Assembly (NCBI GenBank): GCA_031417395.1
Contig: JANOVM010000079.1
Coordinates: 6,205-70,204, forward strand
Origin: JADKIH01 sp031417395
GTDB lineage: Bacteria; Bacteroidota; Bacteroidia; AKYH767-A; 2013-40CM-41-45
DNA length: 64,000 nucleotides
Direction of reading: 5' to 3'
The notes under the pieces are model-generated. The model ran no database searches and was not told where the DNA came from. It worked only from the letters and a program-made list of their open reading frames with translations. Position numbers and translations under genes: made by a program. Positions 44,408 through 53,837 of the stretch are shown one piece after another (the stretch's first letter is position 1; each line of letters begins with the position of its first letter).

Positions 44408-47131
44408 TTAATTTTTAATTATCTTTTGAATTACCTTCTGATCATCGTACATCAATGCCACAATATAAATTCCATTTTTAAGGTCGATATTGTTAATGTA
44501 GTCGTAAGTATTCAAACCATCCACTGCCTGTATTTTATCCTGCGCAACTACTTGTCCGTTTACATTCATTAATACAACATCTACAACTGCTGATTTCTTC
44601 ATGGTGAAATTGATCTTAAAATTATCGTAGAATGGATTTGGATAAATTGATTCAATCTTCATATCAGAAACTTCAATAGCACTTTTCTTTACACGAATTG
44701 TCTTTACATCAGAATAGGAAAAATGCCCATCGTAATCTGTCTGCTTTAAACGATAGTAATTATATCCTTTAACCGGACTATCATCATTACCTTTATAGTA
44801 TAATGTATTGGTGCTGTTTCCGGCTCCTCGTTCACGAAATATTTCAGTATATTTTTTTCCGTCGTTTGATCTTTCTATAGTAAAGTAGTCGTTATTAATC
44901 TCTGCTGCTGTTACCCAGTTGAGGTTAACGGTTCCGTCTTCAAGTTTTGCATCAAAAGACATTAATTTTATAGGTAATGTGCTTCCTCCTGTTCCTTGTC
45001 CGAAGTGTGAAAAAGTTGTATACCCCATAGTATATGTTGTTACCTCATTATCGGTAATAACCTGCTTAGTTGCATCCGTCGTTCCTAATACATCCCAGTT
45101 ATTACCACTACCCGGTCGTTTTAATGTTGTATAATCATTAGCATTTCTTGAGGTTGCATCCGATTTATTACTGAAATTAGATCCTGTTATTGCTACACCA
45201 TACGTTCCTGATGTCATTGTACTATTGGGTTCTAATTTCCAATATCCCATGTTAAGCATTTTGTTAAAGTATTTTCCGCTTTTTAATATTCCATTGGCTA
45301 ATCCTCCCGGAGCAGGATCTCCCGGAACAAAGGAACTCAGCAAACTGGTAAACCCTGAAGTTGAAGATAGCATTACTGACATTTTTTGATAACCGAATGT
45401 TGAACCTACAGGAAAATCATAATTTCCGGATCCATTAACAGTGCGGCGCAAATTTCCTATTACATAACTATTGCTTGAATGGCCTGATATAGCCGAAGTC
45501 CCGGTATTAGACACACCAAGTTCAAAATCATTTGTTATAATTTTACCTAAAGTAAGGTAAAGCATACTGCTTGCAGTAACACTCGATGAAAGAGAAAGGT
45601 TAGCAGAATTATTAATGGTAAGGTAACGAACCGTAGAAGGTAAACCAACGCCTGAAACTTGTGCAACAGTTCCATTATAGGTATAATCAGCTCCTGTACT
45701 ATAGCTTCTGGTACCGGTAACCTGTACATTACCGGATGCGCTGGTTTGTGTAATACCATTAGCTGACCCCATGTTCAATCCACCACCCGATGATAATGTA
45801 AATGTACCGGTGCCGCTAAACACGCTTACTCCTGCGTCTACTACGGAACCACTATTAATGGTATAATTAATTAAATTGCTAATAGTTCCTGATGTTTTTG
45901 AAAAATATTGTGTGCCGGCCTTTTTGAAATATATTTCTCCTCTAGCAGTACCAGTGCCTGTTTCTGTAATAGTGCCTCCACTTTGTGATAAATTTCCAAA
46001 GAGGTTTAAAGTTGTAATTCCTTTTGTAGTAGAACTGCTGGCGTATTGGCTAAAGTCAAATGTTCCTGATGAAATAGTGAAATTACCCGTTACATTAATT
46101 ACAGGGCTGCCCTCAGCATTATCTTTATTAAGATCATTACCTCCAAATATTCCTCCTGATTGAACAAAATTACCGCCAATGTTTATTACACAAGCTAATG
46201 ATTTTGAAGTAGCATATAATTCGCCTCCCGATACAATAAAATTTCCGCCTACATTCATCGTATAATTCTCTGCATCCCCAAACCTAATATAGCCGGTCCC
46301 GGATGAAATAAAAGAAAAGTCGCCTGCTATACTTGTCAAATCGCCGCTTAGTTTTTTTATGGCCGTTTGATTCGGACAATTCCAGGTGAAATTGTAAAAT
46401 GACTGATCAAGTTTGGCTGGCAGAGTTGTTGTCATTCCCGTTACTTCGCAAGTTGAACCGGTATTCCACGTTGCCTGTGGAATGGTTCCGCCATTAACAT
46501 CATGCTGAAATATTCCACCGGAATTGACAGTCCAGATATTTGTTGATGATGTGCAGGTGGCATCCTGAATTTTATAGCGTCCTCCATTATTAATGTTAAT
46601 GGTTGCACCCGCAGCAACTGTATTTGCTCCACCCGATTGAAGCGTAACATTTCCGGCAATTATAGCTGAAGAATTTGCTTTGTGATCTAAAGTTCCGGTA
46701 ATTGTAACAGTACCATTTGTAGTGAAGTCAGTACCACTGCCATCTTGTATTGTGAGCTTTTGCCCGGATTGTATCACCAGTGTTCCTCCTGCGTCAACTA
46801 CTAATTGATCTGCATCAACACTTAAAGTTACGGTTACCGTATGTCCCGATTGAATATTAATGGCTCCGGAAGTTTCGTTAGGAGTTGATCCGGCCGTTAT
46901 CCATGATGATCCGTTAAAAGTTTGCCATGTACTCGTACTATTCCAGTTTCCGGAAGCAACAGATCGGTAATCTCCCGAAACAGCGCCTAATGCATCCTGT
47001 GAGTTAAAATTAAAAGTGATAATCAATCCGGTTACAATGAGAACCATGGCGGCTGCAGTCAAAGCAATAATTCGCCTGTGTGTGACTTTAGCTTGAATCT
47101 TAGGGGCTAATCGACTTCTTTTCTTAGACAT
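44408..47131 (-). CDS. Secreted beta-helix (G8-like) protein with T9SS type A sorting domain
   Basis: 907 residues. A long basic N-terminus (MSKKRSRLAPKIQAKVTHRR) precedes a hydrophobic helix, an extended signal. The mature start SGDYRSVASGNWNSTSTWQTFNGSSW, followed by INIQSGHTVTVTLSVDADQLVVDAGGTLVIQSGQKL, is a G8-like domain opening a right-handed beta-helix of repeated short strands (up to about residue 550). Next are a beta-sandwich, the shared LPIKLMSFDAKLEDGTVNLNW ... NYYRLKQTDYDGHFSYSD module and a T9SS type A tail (ESIYPNPFYDNFKINFTMK). Beta-helices of this kind act in adhesion or polysaccharide binding or cleavage; no catalytic site is evident. First of two genes in the unit. Confidence 0.85.
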   Translation of the reverse strand: MSKKRSRLAPKIQAKVTHRRIIALTAAAMVLIVTGLIITFNFNSQDALGAVSGDYRSVASGNWNSTSTWQTFNGSSWITAGSTPNETSGAINIQSGHTVTVTLSVDADQLVVDAGGTLVIQSGQKLTIQDGSGTDFTTNGTVTITGTLDHKANSSAIIAGNVTLQSGGANTVAAGATININNGGRYKIQDATCTSSTNIWTVNSGGIFQHDVNGGTIPQATWNTGSTCEVTGMTTTLPAKLDQSFYNFTWNCPNQTAIKKLSGDLTSIAGDFSFISSGTGYIRFGDAENYTMNVGGNFIVSGGELYATSKSLACVINIGGNFVQSGGIFGGNDLNKDNAEGSPVINVTGNFTISSGTFDFSQYASSSTTKGITTLNLFGNLSQSGGTITETGTGTARGEIYFKKAGTQYFSKTSGTISNLINYTINSGSVVDAGVSVFSGTGTFTLSSGGGLNMGSANGITQTSASGNVQVTGTRSYSTGADYTYNGTVAQVSGVGLPSTVRYLTINNSANLSLSSSVTASSMLYLTLGKIITNDFELGVSNTGTSAISGHSSNSYVIGNLRRTVNGSGNYDFPVGSTFGYQKMSVMLSSTSGFTSLLSSFVPGDPAPGGLANGILKSGKYFNKMLNMGYWKLEPNSTMTSGTYGVAITGSNFSNKSDATSRNANDYTTLKRPGSGNNWDVLGTTDATKQVITDNEVTTYTMGYTTFSHFGQGTGGSTLPIKLMSFDAKLEDGTVNLNWVTAAEINNDYFTIERSNDGKKYTEIFRERGAGNSTNTLYYKGNDDSPVKGYNYYRLKQTDYDGHFSYSDVKTIRVKKSAIEVSDMKIESIYPNPFYDNFKINFTMKKSAVVDVVLMNVNGQVVAQDKIQAVDGLNTYDYINNIDLKNGIYIVALMYDDQKVIQKIIKN

Positions 47132-47613
47132 TTGTAAGGTTGTTTTATTGAGAATGTGTATTTATTTGAATTCACCTCAATTGTGGTCTAATTGTTTACT
47201 TCTTTTGGAGTGTACTGTTGTATTTTTTTTACACTAATAGCACAACAGTAAGATTTATTAAGTTTTTAATAGTTTCCTTTCCCTTGAGGCAATTAAAAAG
47301 AGCGGAAGGGTGAATTATTTGTATTAAAATGAACTTAAATGCATTTTTTAAAAAAAATTTATTGTAAGAAAAATTTGAATTTCATCGAAATTTATTAAAA
47401 ACGGCAAAAAATACTGCTAATCCAATGATGAGAATCAAAAACAATTTAAATTGGTATGTGCTAAAAAAAACATTTTAGGTTGATTATTTCATTAATGCTT
47501 ATCTTATTTTTTCGTTTTACTTACAGCTATTAATTACCACGAATGCACGAATGAAGGTATTTCTCATTCGTGCATTCGTGCCAATTGACTAACATATTAA
47601 CCTAAACGACTGT
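47132..47613. other. 482-bp gap between the beta-helix gene and the GT39 gene
   Basis: No gene. Contains the 17-bp inverted repeat at 47538-47580; no promoter box of the TAnnTTTG type before the beta-helix gene. Confidence 0.5.
47538..47580. repeat. 17-bp perfect inverted repeat built of CACGAATG tandem words
   Basis: The arm at 47538-47554 is CACGAATGCACGAATGA and its exact reverse complement lies at 47564-47580, with a 9-nt loop. Each arm is itself a tandem of CACGAATG. It sits 34 bp beyond the stop of the GT39 gene. Such elements are often dispersed in environmental Bacteroidota genomes and may act as terminators or REP-like elements. Confidence 0.75.
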
Positions 47614-49293
47614 TTAGACTTTCCTCTTATAAACCAATACATACTCTTTTCCTTCAGGTTGGCGATTCGCATCTGCATCCCAATAGTAATTTGAACTTGT
47701 ATTGGAAACAATATCGACCAAACCAACAACCTGGTAATTAGTGGTAGTATATTTTTGGGACCATTCAAAAATGTCTTTAGGAGAATTTGTGCGACCCAGC
47801 CATGAAAAACGGATATTACAATAGACAATATATAAAGGTTTTTCCTTTTCAATTTCACTAATCATTTCATGTTGCATTTGTTTATTGTAGTCGTGTATCT
47901 CCATCATATTATACGTATAAAGATAGCCGGTAGCAGATTTCCTGTTAGCATAAAACATGATTTGCGGTTCAGAGCCAAGGACAGCTATTTTATCTGTAGG
48001 AGCAGAGTTTTGATTAATGTATTTGGCAATCTGCAAAGATTCAGTAAATGGATTGCCCCCATAAATCATCCGGCAAAGAGGTTCGGGTTTTTTCTTAAAA
48101 TAGTAGAAAGAATTTTGATTTAAAGCAGCTATAATTATCAATGCAAATACTAAGATGGAAACATTTTGCATACTTTTTACTTTTGATTTTAAAGAAAAGT
48201 AATAAAAGATAGAATCGATGCTTATAGCAGAGAATAGAGCTGCGGCGGGAATAAGGGAAATAAAATAATGCTGTCTGAAATAAAACCCAGGACATGTAGT
48301 AAGAAAAGCGAAAACAATAAACAAAAAAGCAAATATTTTTTCCTGTACTTTAAATCTGGAAAGCCACACGGTTATAATTCCTAAAAAGAAAAATATCCAA
48401 AAGAATTTATATTCACCCCAAATAGGGTCGAACGTCATTTTCAGATTTTCATATCCGGTCGACATAGTCACCTGGGAAATATATTTACTTGCATATTGAT
48501 ACGTCCAGAACCAGAATTTATCAAAAGCTCCATTAGCGACCATGAGTAAGACTACAAGTAAATAGGGTATGCAGACAAAAACAGAATAAGATAAAATATT
48601 CAAAATTGCTTTTGATATTTTTAGCGGTTTCTCAGATAATTCATATATGAGAATCATTATTCCACCAAACAAAATAAAGAAAACAGCTTGTTGTTTCATT
48701 AAAAAAGCCATCCCAAACATTAAACCTGTCAACCCTGACAATAACCATTTTTTATTGTCTGAATATTTCGCAAAAAAGAACAGGGCCAATGAAACAAAAA
48801 ATGCGACAAAATGTGTGGCGTGAGCAGCAAATCCAAGAAAATTATAGCTCACTGACATAAATCCAAACATTGATGCGGTGAGCAATGCAATTAAAGGGCT
48901 GAATAATTTTTTAATTGAAAGGAAAAGCAATGCCACGGTAAAGAGATTAAATACCCATAACCCTATATGAATTCCCTGAAAAGTTTTTCCAAAAATAAGT
49001 TCAATAAAAGCATACATGAAATAAGTTCCCGGAAGTTTCATGTTATAAGCTTCTTTATAAGGAAGAAAACCGTCCAAAATAATTTTTCCCATGTATGCAT
49101 ATTCACCTTCATCTCTTTCCAAAGGCATAGGGGAAAGGCGTAAACGGATATAGCTGAAAACTAAGACAGCAATTCCAAGAAGGACCCAGAATAATTTATC
49201 GGATAAAGCAGAAGATATGGAGGAATTACCCTTTTTTAAAGCCGCATCCTTATTTTGTTTAACATGTACCGGTGGTTTGCCTTTTTTCGACAT
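47614..49293 (-). CDS. GT39/PMT-like membrane glycosyltransferase
   Basis: 559 residues from the ATG at 49293 (a TTG nine bases upstream would add MLH). A Lys-rich tail of about 30 residues precedes about eleven to twelve membrane helices. The first loop has ERDEGEYAYMGKIILDG, the acidic (DE) motif of the ArnT/PMT_2 glycosyltransferase family, followed by NMKLPGTYFMYAF; a C-terminal periplasmic domain runs from about residue 430. These enzymes use lipid-linked sugars to modify proteins, lipid A or glycans at the outer face of the inner membrane. Acceptor unknown. Divergent to the DPM1-like gene at 49442. Confidence 0.85.
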   Translation of the reverse strand: MSKKGKPPVHVKQNKDAALKKGNSSISSALSDKLFWVLLGIAVLVFSYIRLRLSPMPLERDEGEYAYMGKIILDGFLPYKEAYNMKLPGTYFMYAFIELIFGKTFQGIHIGLWVFNLFTVALLFLSIKKLFSPLIALLTASMFGFMSVSYNFLGFAAHATHFVAFFVSLALFFFAKYSDNKKWLLSGLTGLMFGMAFLMKQQAVFFILFGGIMILIYELSEKPLKISKAILNILSYSVFVCIPYLLVVLLMVANGAFDKFWFWTYQYASKYISQVTMSTGYENLKMTFDPIWGEYKFFWIFFFLGIITVWLSRFKVQEKIFAFLFIVFAFLTTCPGFYFRQHYFISLIPAAALFSAISIDSIFYYFSLKSKVKSMQNVSILVFALIIIAALNQNSFYYFKKKPEPLCRMIYGGNPFTESLQIAKYINQNSAPTDKIAVLGSEPQIMFYANRKSATGYLYTYNMMEIHDYNKQMQHEMISEIEKEKPLYIVYCNIRFSWLGRTNSPKDIFEWSQKYTTTNYQVVGLVDIVSNTSSNYYWDADANRQPEGKEYVLVYKRKV

Positions 49294-49441
49294 ATGGAGC
49301 AAGGTATATTTTGAGTATAGTAATTTCTATAACAAGGAATGTAATTTATATCTTCGATAAAAATATGTAAAATATTTATTAATCAAACAATTTTAAGGAA
49401 ATGATTATTTTACTAATTTCGAAATCTCAAAGCAAAGCTGA

Positions 49442-50350
49442 ATGGGTCAAATAAGCGAATTGTCAGTCATTATTCCTGCGTACAATGAAGCGGAAAATTT
49501 ACCAATCATTTTGCCTAACCTTATTAAATTTTGTGAACAGTACAATTGGAAAATAATCATTGTAAACGATGGCTCAAAGGACAACTCAAGAGATGTCCTA
49601 AAACCATTTCAAAACTCAGATCACTTTTCAGTCATCCATCATAAACTTAATAAAGGGTATGGAGCTGCCATAAAAAGCGGTATTCAGTCATGCGATACGG
49701 AATATGCCATAACCATTGATGCCGATGGTCAACACAGAAACGAAGACATAGAGAAGTTGTTTATTGCTATGAAAGCGAACGATGCTGATATGATTGTGGG
49801 TTCCAGGAAAGGAACAAAATCAGCTACTTTTATGAGGGGAATTGGGAAATCGATCATACGTTTTACTGCCAAACTCATGATAACAGTACCCATTCATGAT
49901 ATAAATTCCGGAATGAAAATTTATAGAACGGAATTAGCGAAACAATACCTTCATCTCACTCCTAATTCCATGCCGTTCAGTGATATTATCACACTTATTT
50001 TTATAAGTAACCGTCACCTCGTATTGGAAGAACCTATTTTAGTAAAAGACCGCCTGAAAGGAGAAAGCACAATCGGTATGCAGACTGCATTTGAGACATT
50101 AATGGAAATCATAAACATTATTTTCTTATTTAACCCGATGAAAATATTTTTACCTGTTTCTCTTATAACAATTGTTATTACTTTACTATGGGGAATTCCT
50201 TTAATACTGGAAGGCCGTGGAATAAGCGTTGGAACGGTTCTTGGACTCATCTCGGCAATGATATTCTTTTTTCTGGGCCTTATAGCTGAACAACTAACCT
50301 TGATCCGGAAAAATCAAAAGCAAAAACCGGATGTTATTAAGAAAGAATGA
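49442..50350 (+). CDS. GT2 polyprenyl-phosphate glycosyltransferase (DPM1-like)
   Basis: 302 residues. GT-A domain: SVIIPAYNEAENLPIILPNL, VNDGSKDNSRDVL and the DxD-like TIDADGQHRNEDI; the acceptor-side helix follows around FMRGIGKSIIRF and the NSGMKIYR element. Two C-terminal membrane helices (about 235-255 and 262-282). It makes polyprenyl-phosphate sugars from NDP-sugars; the product would be the donor for GT39-type enzymes such as the divergent neighbour 148 bp away. Confidence 0.9.
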   Translation: MGQISELSVIIPAYNEAENLPIILPNLIKFCEQYNWKIIIVNDGSKDNSRDVLKPFQNSDHFSVIHHKLNKGYGAAIKSGIQSCDTEYAITIDADGQHRNEDIEKLFIAMKANDADMIVGSRKGTKSATFMRGIGKSIIRFTAKLMITVPIHDINSGMKIYRTELAKQYLHLTPNSMPFSDIITLIFISNRHLVLEEPILVKDRLKGESTIGMQTAFETLMEIINIIFLFNPMKIFLPVSLITIVITLLWGIPLILEGRGISVGTVLGLISAMIFFFLGLIAEQLTLIRKNQKQKPDVIKKE

Positions 50351-50384
50351 TTTTTTGCAAAGGTGATTAATTAAAACAGCTGCA

Positions 50385-51176
50385 ATGGATGCCATTGACC
50401 ATACCTTCGTTATTCCTGCATATAAGGATTCAAAATATCTTGAAGACTGCGTACGCTCATTAAAGCAGCAGACCCTTGCGGGCTCAATTGTTATTACTAC
50501 TTCAACACCTTCGGATTTTATTGTAGAAATTGCGAGAAAATATAATATCGCTATAATCACCAATGATAAGGGCGGTAGTATTGCAGCAGACTGGAACTTT
50601 GCCTTATCTGCTGCAAAAACTAAACTGGTGACTCTTGTGCATCAGGACGATTTCTATAATACCGATTTTCTTGAAACAATAATAAATCAATGGAATCAAG
50701 AAAAAAAAATATTAATATCCTTTACTGACTATGAAGAAATAGTAAACGGAGTCGTACGAAAGGGCTCATTAAATTTGAAAGTAAAGAAAATGCTATTGTT
50801 TCCTTTTGTATTAAAGTCTAAGATACATTCTAAATTTATTAAAATACTTCCTTTGCTTTTTGGAAATCCAATTTGTTGCCCAACCGTCACGTATAATAAA
50901 GTTGAATTAACTGACTTTATATTTTCATCTGACTACGAAAACAACCTTGACTGGAATGCCTGGATTGAATTATCCCGCCGGGAAGGAGCATTTCTTTTCA
51001 TAAACCGTAAGTTGATGAAACACCGCATTCATCGCGACTCGGAGACGTCCTCGCAGTTAAAAACCAATAATAGAGCACTTGAAGAACAGAAAATGTTTGA
51101 AATTATTTGGGGAAAAAGAGTTGGTAAGTTTATAGCACGTTTATATATGCGGAGTCATAAAGATAATATAGTGTAA
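50385..51176 (+). CDS. Family 2 glycosyltransferase
   Basis: 263 residues. GT-A fold N-terminus (HTFVIPAYKDSKYLEDCVRSL), the DxD-like HQDDFYN and a nucleotide-binding NKGG-like region (TNDKGGSIAADWN). No membrane helices. It transfers a sugar from an NDP-donor to an unknown acceptor. It lies 34 bp after the DPM1-like gene and is probably in the same transcript; it converges on the methyltransferase gene with 16 bp between stops. Confidence 0.85.
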   Translation: MDAIDHTFVIPAYKDSKYLEDCVRSLKQQTLAGSIVITTSTPSDFIVEIARKYNIAIITNDKGGSIAADWNFALSAAKTKLVTLVHQDDFYNTDFLETIINQWNQEKKILISFTDYEEIVNGVVRKGSLNLKVKKMLLFPFVLKSKIHSKFIKILPLLFGNPICCPTVTYNKVELTDFIFSSDYENNLDWNAWIELSRREGAFLFINRKLMKHRIHRDSETSSQLKTNNRALEEQKMFEIIWGKRVGKFIARLYMRSHKDNIV

Positions 51177-51192
51177 ATTTATTTTTTATCCG

Positions 51193-51819
51193 TCATGACT
51201 TTTCTCCGACACAAATAAATTCGTTGTACTTAAAGATCCGCCCGATTATTCTCGGAAACGGGAATGAATATAATTTTAATACTTTACAACCGATTCCTTT
51301 AATTATTCGACTGTCTGTTTCAAAATCCACAAACTGCACATGTGTTTGGTCGGAACCATATCCTAATTCTTGTGGAGTAATAATAATGATTTTGCCATTA
51401 GGTTTAAGTAAAGGAAGATAGGTTTTTAAAAGATCGACTGCTTCTCCTTCTTTCATATGCTCGGCAACATGAGATAATAAAATTGAATCAAACGTATTTG
51501 GAGAAAAGAATTTTGACTTGTGAAATTCTTCTGTAACAAAAACTTGTAGTCCCCGTTGCTTAGCGATTTCGACAGAAGTTAAATTATGATCAATGCCAAT
51601 TCCATTTCCTTTTAAATGTGTTAAATTTCTTCCTATTCCACAGCCAATATCAAGAATAAATCCTGGTTTTAGTCTGTTCAAATTCCACCGATAAGGTCTT
51701 TGAACATCTAAAAGTCGTTTCCACCAAACTGTCGTTTTTTGCAAAAGTCGATCCGTGTATTTTTTATCCTGAGTTGAAAATTGTGATTGAGGGGTATTAT
51801 CTTGTAAGGGAGAATTCAT
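51193..51819 (-). CDS. Class I SAM-dependent methyltransferase
   Basis: 208 residues. SAM-binding motif I is FILDIGCGIGRNL, followed by GIGIDHNLTSVEIAKQRG; motif II is around FDSILLSHVAEHM and motif III around LLKPNGKIIIITPQE. It resembles the methyltransferase_11 family. Acceptor unknown; in a glycan cluster it may methylate a sugar or a lipid carrier. A -7 box lies about 50 bp upstream. Confidence 0.85.
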   Translation of the reverse strand: MNSPLQDNTPQSQFSTQDKKYTDRLLQKTTVWWKRLLDVQRPYRWNLNRLKPGFILDIGCGIGRNLTHLKGNGIGIDHNLTSVEIAKQRGLQVFVTEEFHKSKFFSPNTFDSILLSHVAEHMKEGEAVDLLKTYLPLLKPNGKIIIITPQELGYGSDQTHVQFVDFETDSRIIKGIGCKVLKLYSFPFPRIIGRIFKYNEFICVGEKS

Positions 51820-51867
51820 AGTTATTTTTTAGTTAGTTGTACCTGTCCATGTATAATTTGAATAAAG

Positions 51868-51875
51868 CAAATATA
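51868..51875 (-). promoter_or_regulatory. Putative -7 box for the methyltransferase gene
   Basis: Minus-strand TATATTTG, exact TAnnTTTG match, 48 bp before the ATG at 51819. No -33 partner seen. Confidence 0.4.
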
Positions 51876-52013
51876 CACCAATTGAGAAATTATACCATAC
51901 CCATTTCATTTTACAAAATGAGAATGTTAAAATCTGTAAGGATCTTCACGGAATTATTTCTAAAAATCTAAATAGAAAGAGGAAATTTTCGAACGGGAGA
52001 TAAAGCTTTTTAA

Positions 52014-52832
52014 TTATTTTATCACCCTGCCTTTTTTTGCATGCGAATTACGATAGACATAGTACAATAACTTTATTATCAAAGTAGAAGGAAGTAGTAA
52101 ACAAATTCTTTCAGCAAATAAGTAGATGTAATCACCTAAATTAAATTTCAATGCTTTAGCATATTTCATCTTGCAATTGGTGTCGTTAATTAAATAGATC
52201 TTTACTTTGCTGATTTTTTCTGCCTTTGTCTGATAATAGTCATAATAGGGTTCTTGAAGATTATGAAAAATTACTCCTTTGAGGTACCAGATTACCCACA
52301 ATTCATATTCCCAGATATTTTCAATATAAAATCCATATTTATAAAAAGTTTCTTTCCTGATTAAGACAGATGGATGGCCTATAGGGTTATGTCTTTTTAT
52401 CTCATCGCCAACCACAGGTTTGTATTGAATCAAAAAGGAGAGATTGTTTTCAACATCTACATAACGTTGAGCTGTCCCCAGTACGTCAACATCGGCATGC
52501 TCTTGCATATAATCGTACTGTTTCTGAAGTCTTTCGGGAGTTGACACATCTTCCGTATCTTGCCGGGCAATATATTTTCCGGCTGCCATTTTAATTCCTT
52601 CATTTAAGGAGGCAGATTGCTTAATATTTTTTTTATGAACTTCGTACTTTATACGTGAATCTGCAGAAGCGTACTTTTTTATCAATTCAATTGCTTCTGT
52701 ATTGTTGGGATTATCAATAATAATTATAAGTTCAAAATCTTTAAATGTTTGATTTAAAATAGAATCAACAGAACGTTTTATGCCCAATTCGTTTTCTTCA
52801 TAAACAGACATTACAACAGAAATAGCAGTCAA
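52014..52832 (-). CDS. Family 2 glycosyltransferase
   Basis: 272 residues from a TTG at 52832. The next ATG (eight residues later) would cut the first beta-strand of the fold (TAISVVMSVYEEN), so the TTG is preferred. The GT-A core has RSVDSILNQTFKDFELIIIID and RQDTEDVSTPERL (the DxD-like motif in the RQDxDD place of EpsE-like transferases). Two weak hydrophobic segments lie at the C-terminus (LFAERICLLLPSTLIIKLLYYVY). Single minus-strand gene; acceptor unknown. Confidence 0.8.
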   Translation of the reverse strand: MTAISVVMSVYEENELGIKRSVDSILNQTFKDFELIIIIDNPNNTEAIELIKKYASADSRIKYEVHKKNIKQSASLNEGIKMAAGKYIARQDTEDVSTPERLQKQYDYMQEHADVDVLGTAQRYVDVENNLSFLIQYKPVVGDEIKRHNPIGHPSVLIRKETFYKYGFYIENIWEYELWVIWYLKGVIFHNLQEPYYDYYQTKAEKISKVKIYLINDTNCKMKYAKALKFNLGDYIYLFAERICLLLPSTLIIKLLYYVYRNSHAKKGRVIK

Positions 52833-53025
52833 TAGATAGATTTTTATTACTACAATTATAAGAAATTTTTATTATAGGCCGTAATGAATAATCGGAGATG
52901 TTTAAGGATTGTAAAAGAAATACGGTAAAAGAGTTAGTTTAAGGATCAGAAAACAGTTCATTCTAAGGAAAATCCTTTTAGAAAATTGTTGTATAATTGC
53001 AATTTCCTGTATCTAAAATAAAGAA

Positions 53026-53757
53026 ATGAGTAAAGACCTTTACAATAAAGAATTCTATAATAAAACATCGGCACAAACTTCAGCTAGGGAGATTATACCT
53101 ATTATCATTGAATTTATTAATCCGACAAGTGTTGTAGATGTTGGTTGTGGAGCCGGTGAGTTTTTAATGGAATTTTCTGAAAGAGGGGTTTTAGATATAT
53201 TAGGAATAGACGGTACTTGGGCGAATAAAGAAACTTTAAAAATACCCAAGGAAAATTTCTTAGCGTTTGATCTCCAACAGGAAATAAAATTAAATAGAAA
53301 ATTTGATTTGGCAATTTCAACAGAAGTAGCTGAGCACTTGCCTGAGTCAACAGCAGATATATTTATTAAATCGTTAACAAGCCTTGCAGATACTGTTGCT
53401 TTTTCCGCCGCAATACCTCTCCAGGGAGGGGTTCATCATGTAAATGAACAATGGCCACAATATTGGGCTGATAAATTTAAAGAATATGGCTTTGTTGCAA
53501 TGGATTTAATTCGTCCAAGAATCTGGAATATTGAAAGTGTTCAATTATGGTATAAACAAAACCTGATAATTTATATTAAAGAAGAAAATAAGTTGGCAAG
53601 TTCTGTTTTATCCGGAATGCAAAGAAAATCTAATGAAGTACTACCTTTGGTTCACCCGGAATTATTTAATTTTTATGCTCGATTTTATAGAAAAATGATG
53701 GCTTTTATTCCTCCTCCAATAAAATGGATTTTAAAGAAGTTTATTAAAAATATTTAA
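53026..53757 (+). CDS. Class I SAM-dependent methyltransferase
   Basis: 243 residues. Motif I SVVDVGCGAGEFLMEF, then ILGIDGTW, then FDLAISTEVAEHLPE, and a C-terminal part with HHVNEQWPQYWADKFKEYGF that is typical of methyltransferases acting in glycan or polyketide pathways. No signal peptide. A single plus-strand gene in the glycan region; acceptor unknown. Confidence 0.85.
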   Translation: MSKDLYNKEFYNKTSAQTSAREIIPIIIEFINPTSVVDVGCGAGEFLMEFSERGVLDILGIDGTWANKETLKIPKENFLAFDLQQEIKLNRKFDLAISTEVAEHLPESTADIFIKSLTSLADTVAFSAAIPLQGGVHHVNEQWPQYWADKFKEYGFVAMDLIRPRIWNIESVQLWYKQNLIIYIKEENKLASSVLSGMQRKSNEVLPLVHPELFNFYARFYRKMMAFIPPPIKWILKKFIKNI

Positions 53758-53837
53758 CAGATTATAGTAAAAAAGGAAGCCAAAATTCAAGTGTAGTTTG
53801 CCATATCCTATAGATGAGTTAAATAGATTTAACCCTT

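Noticed and set aside
53800..53837. GTTAAATAGATTTAAC as a terminator between the convergent genes at 53757 and 53838
   Set aside because: Stem of only six AT pairs and just four Ts after a CCC; too weak.
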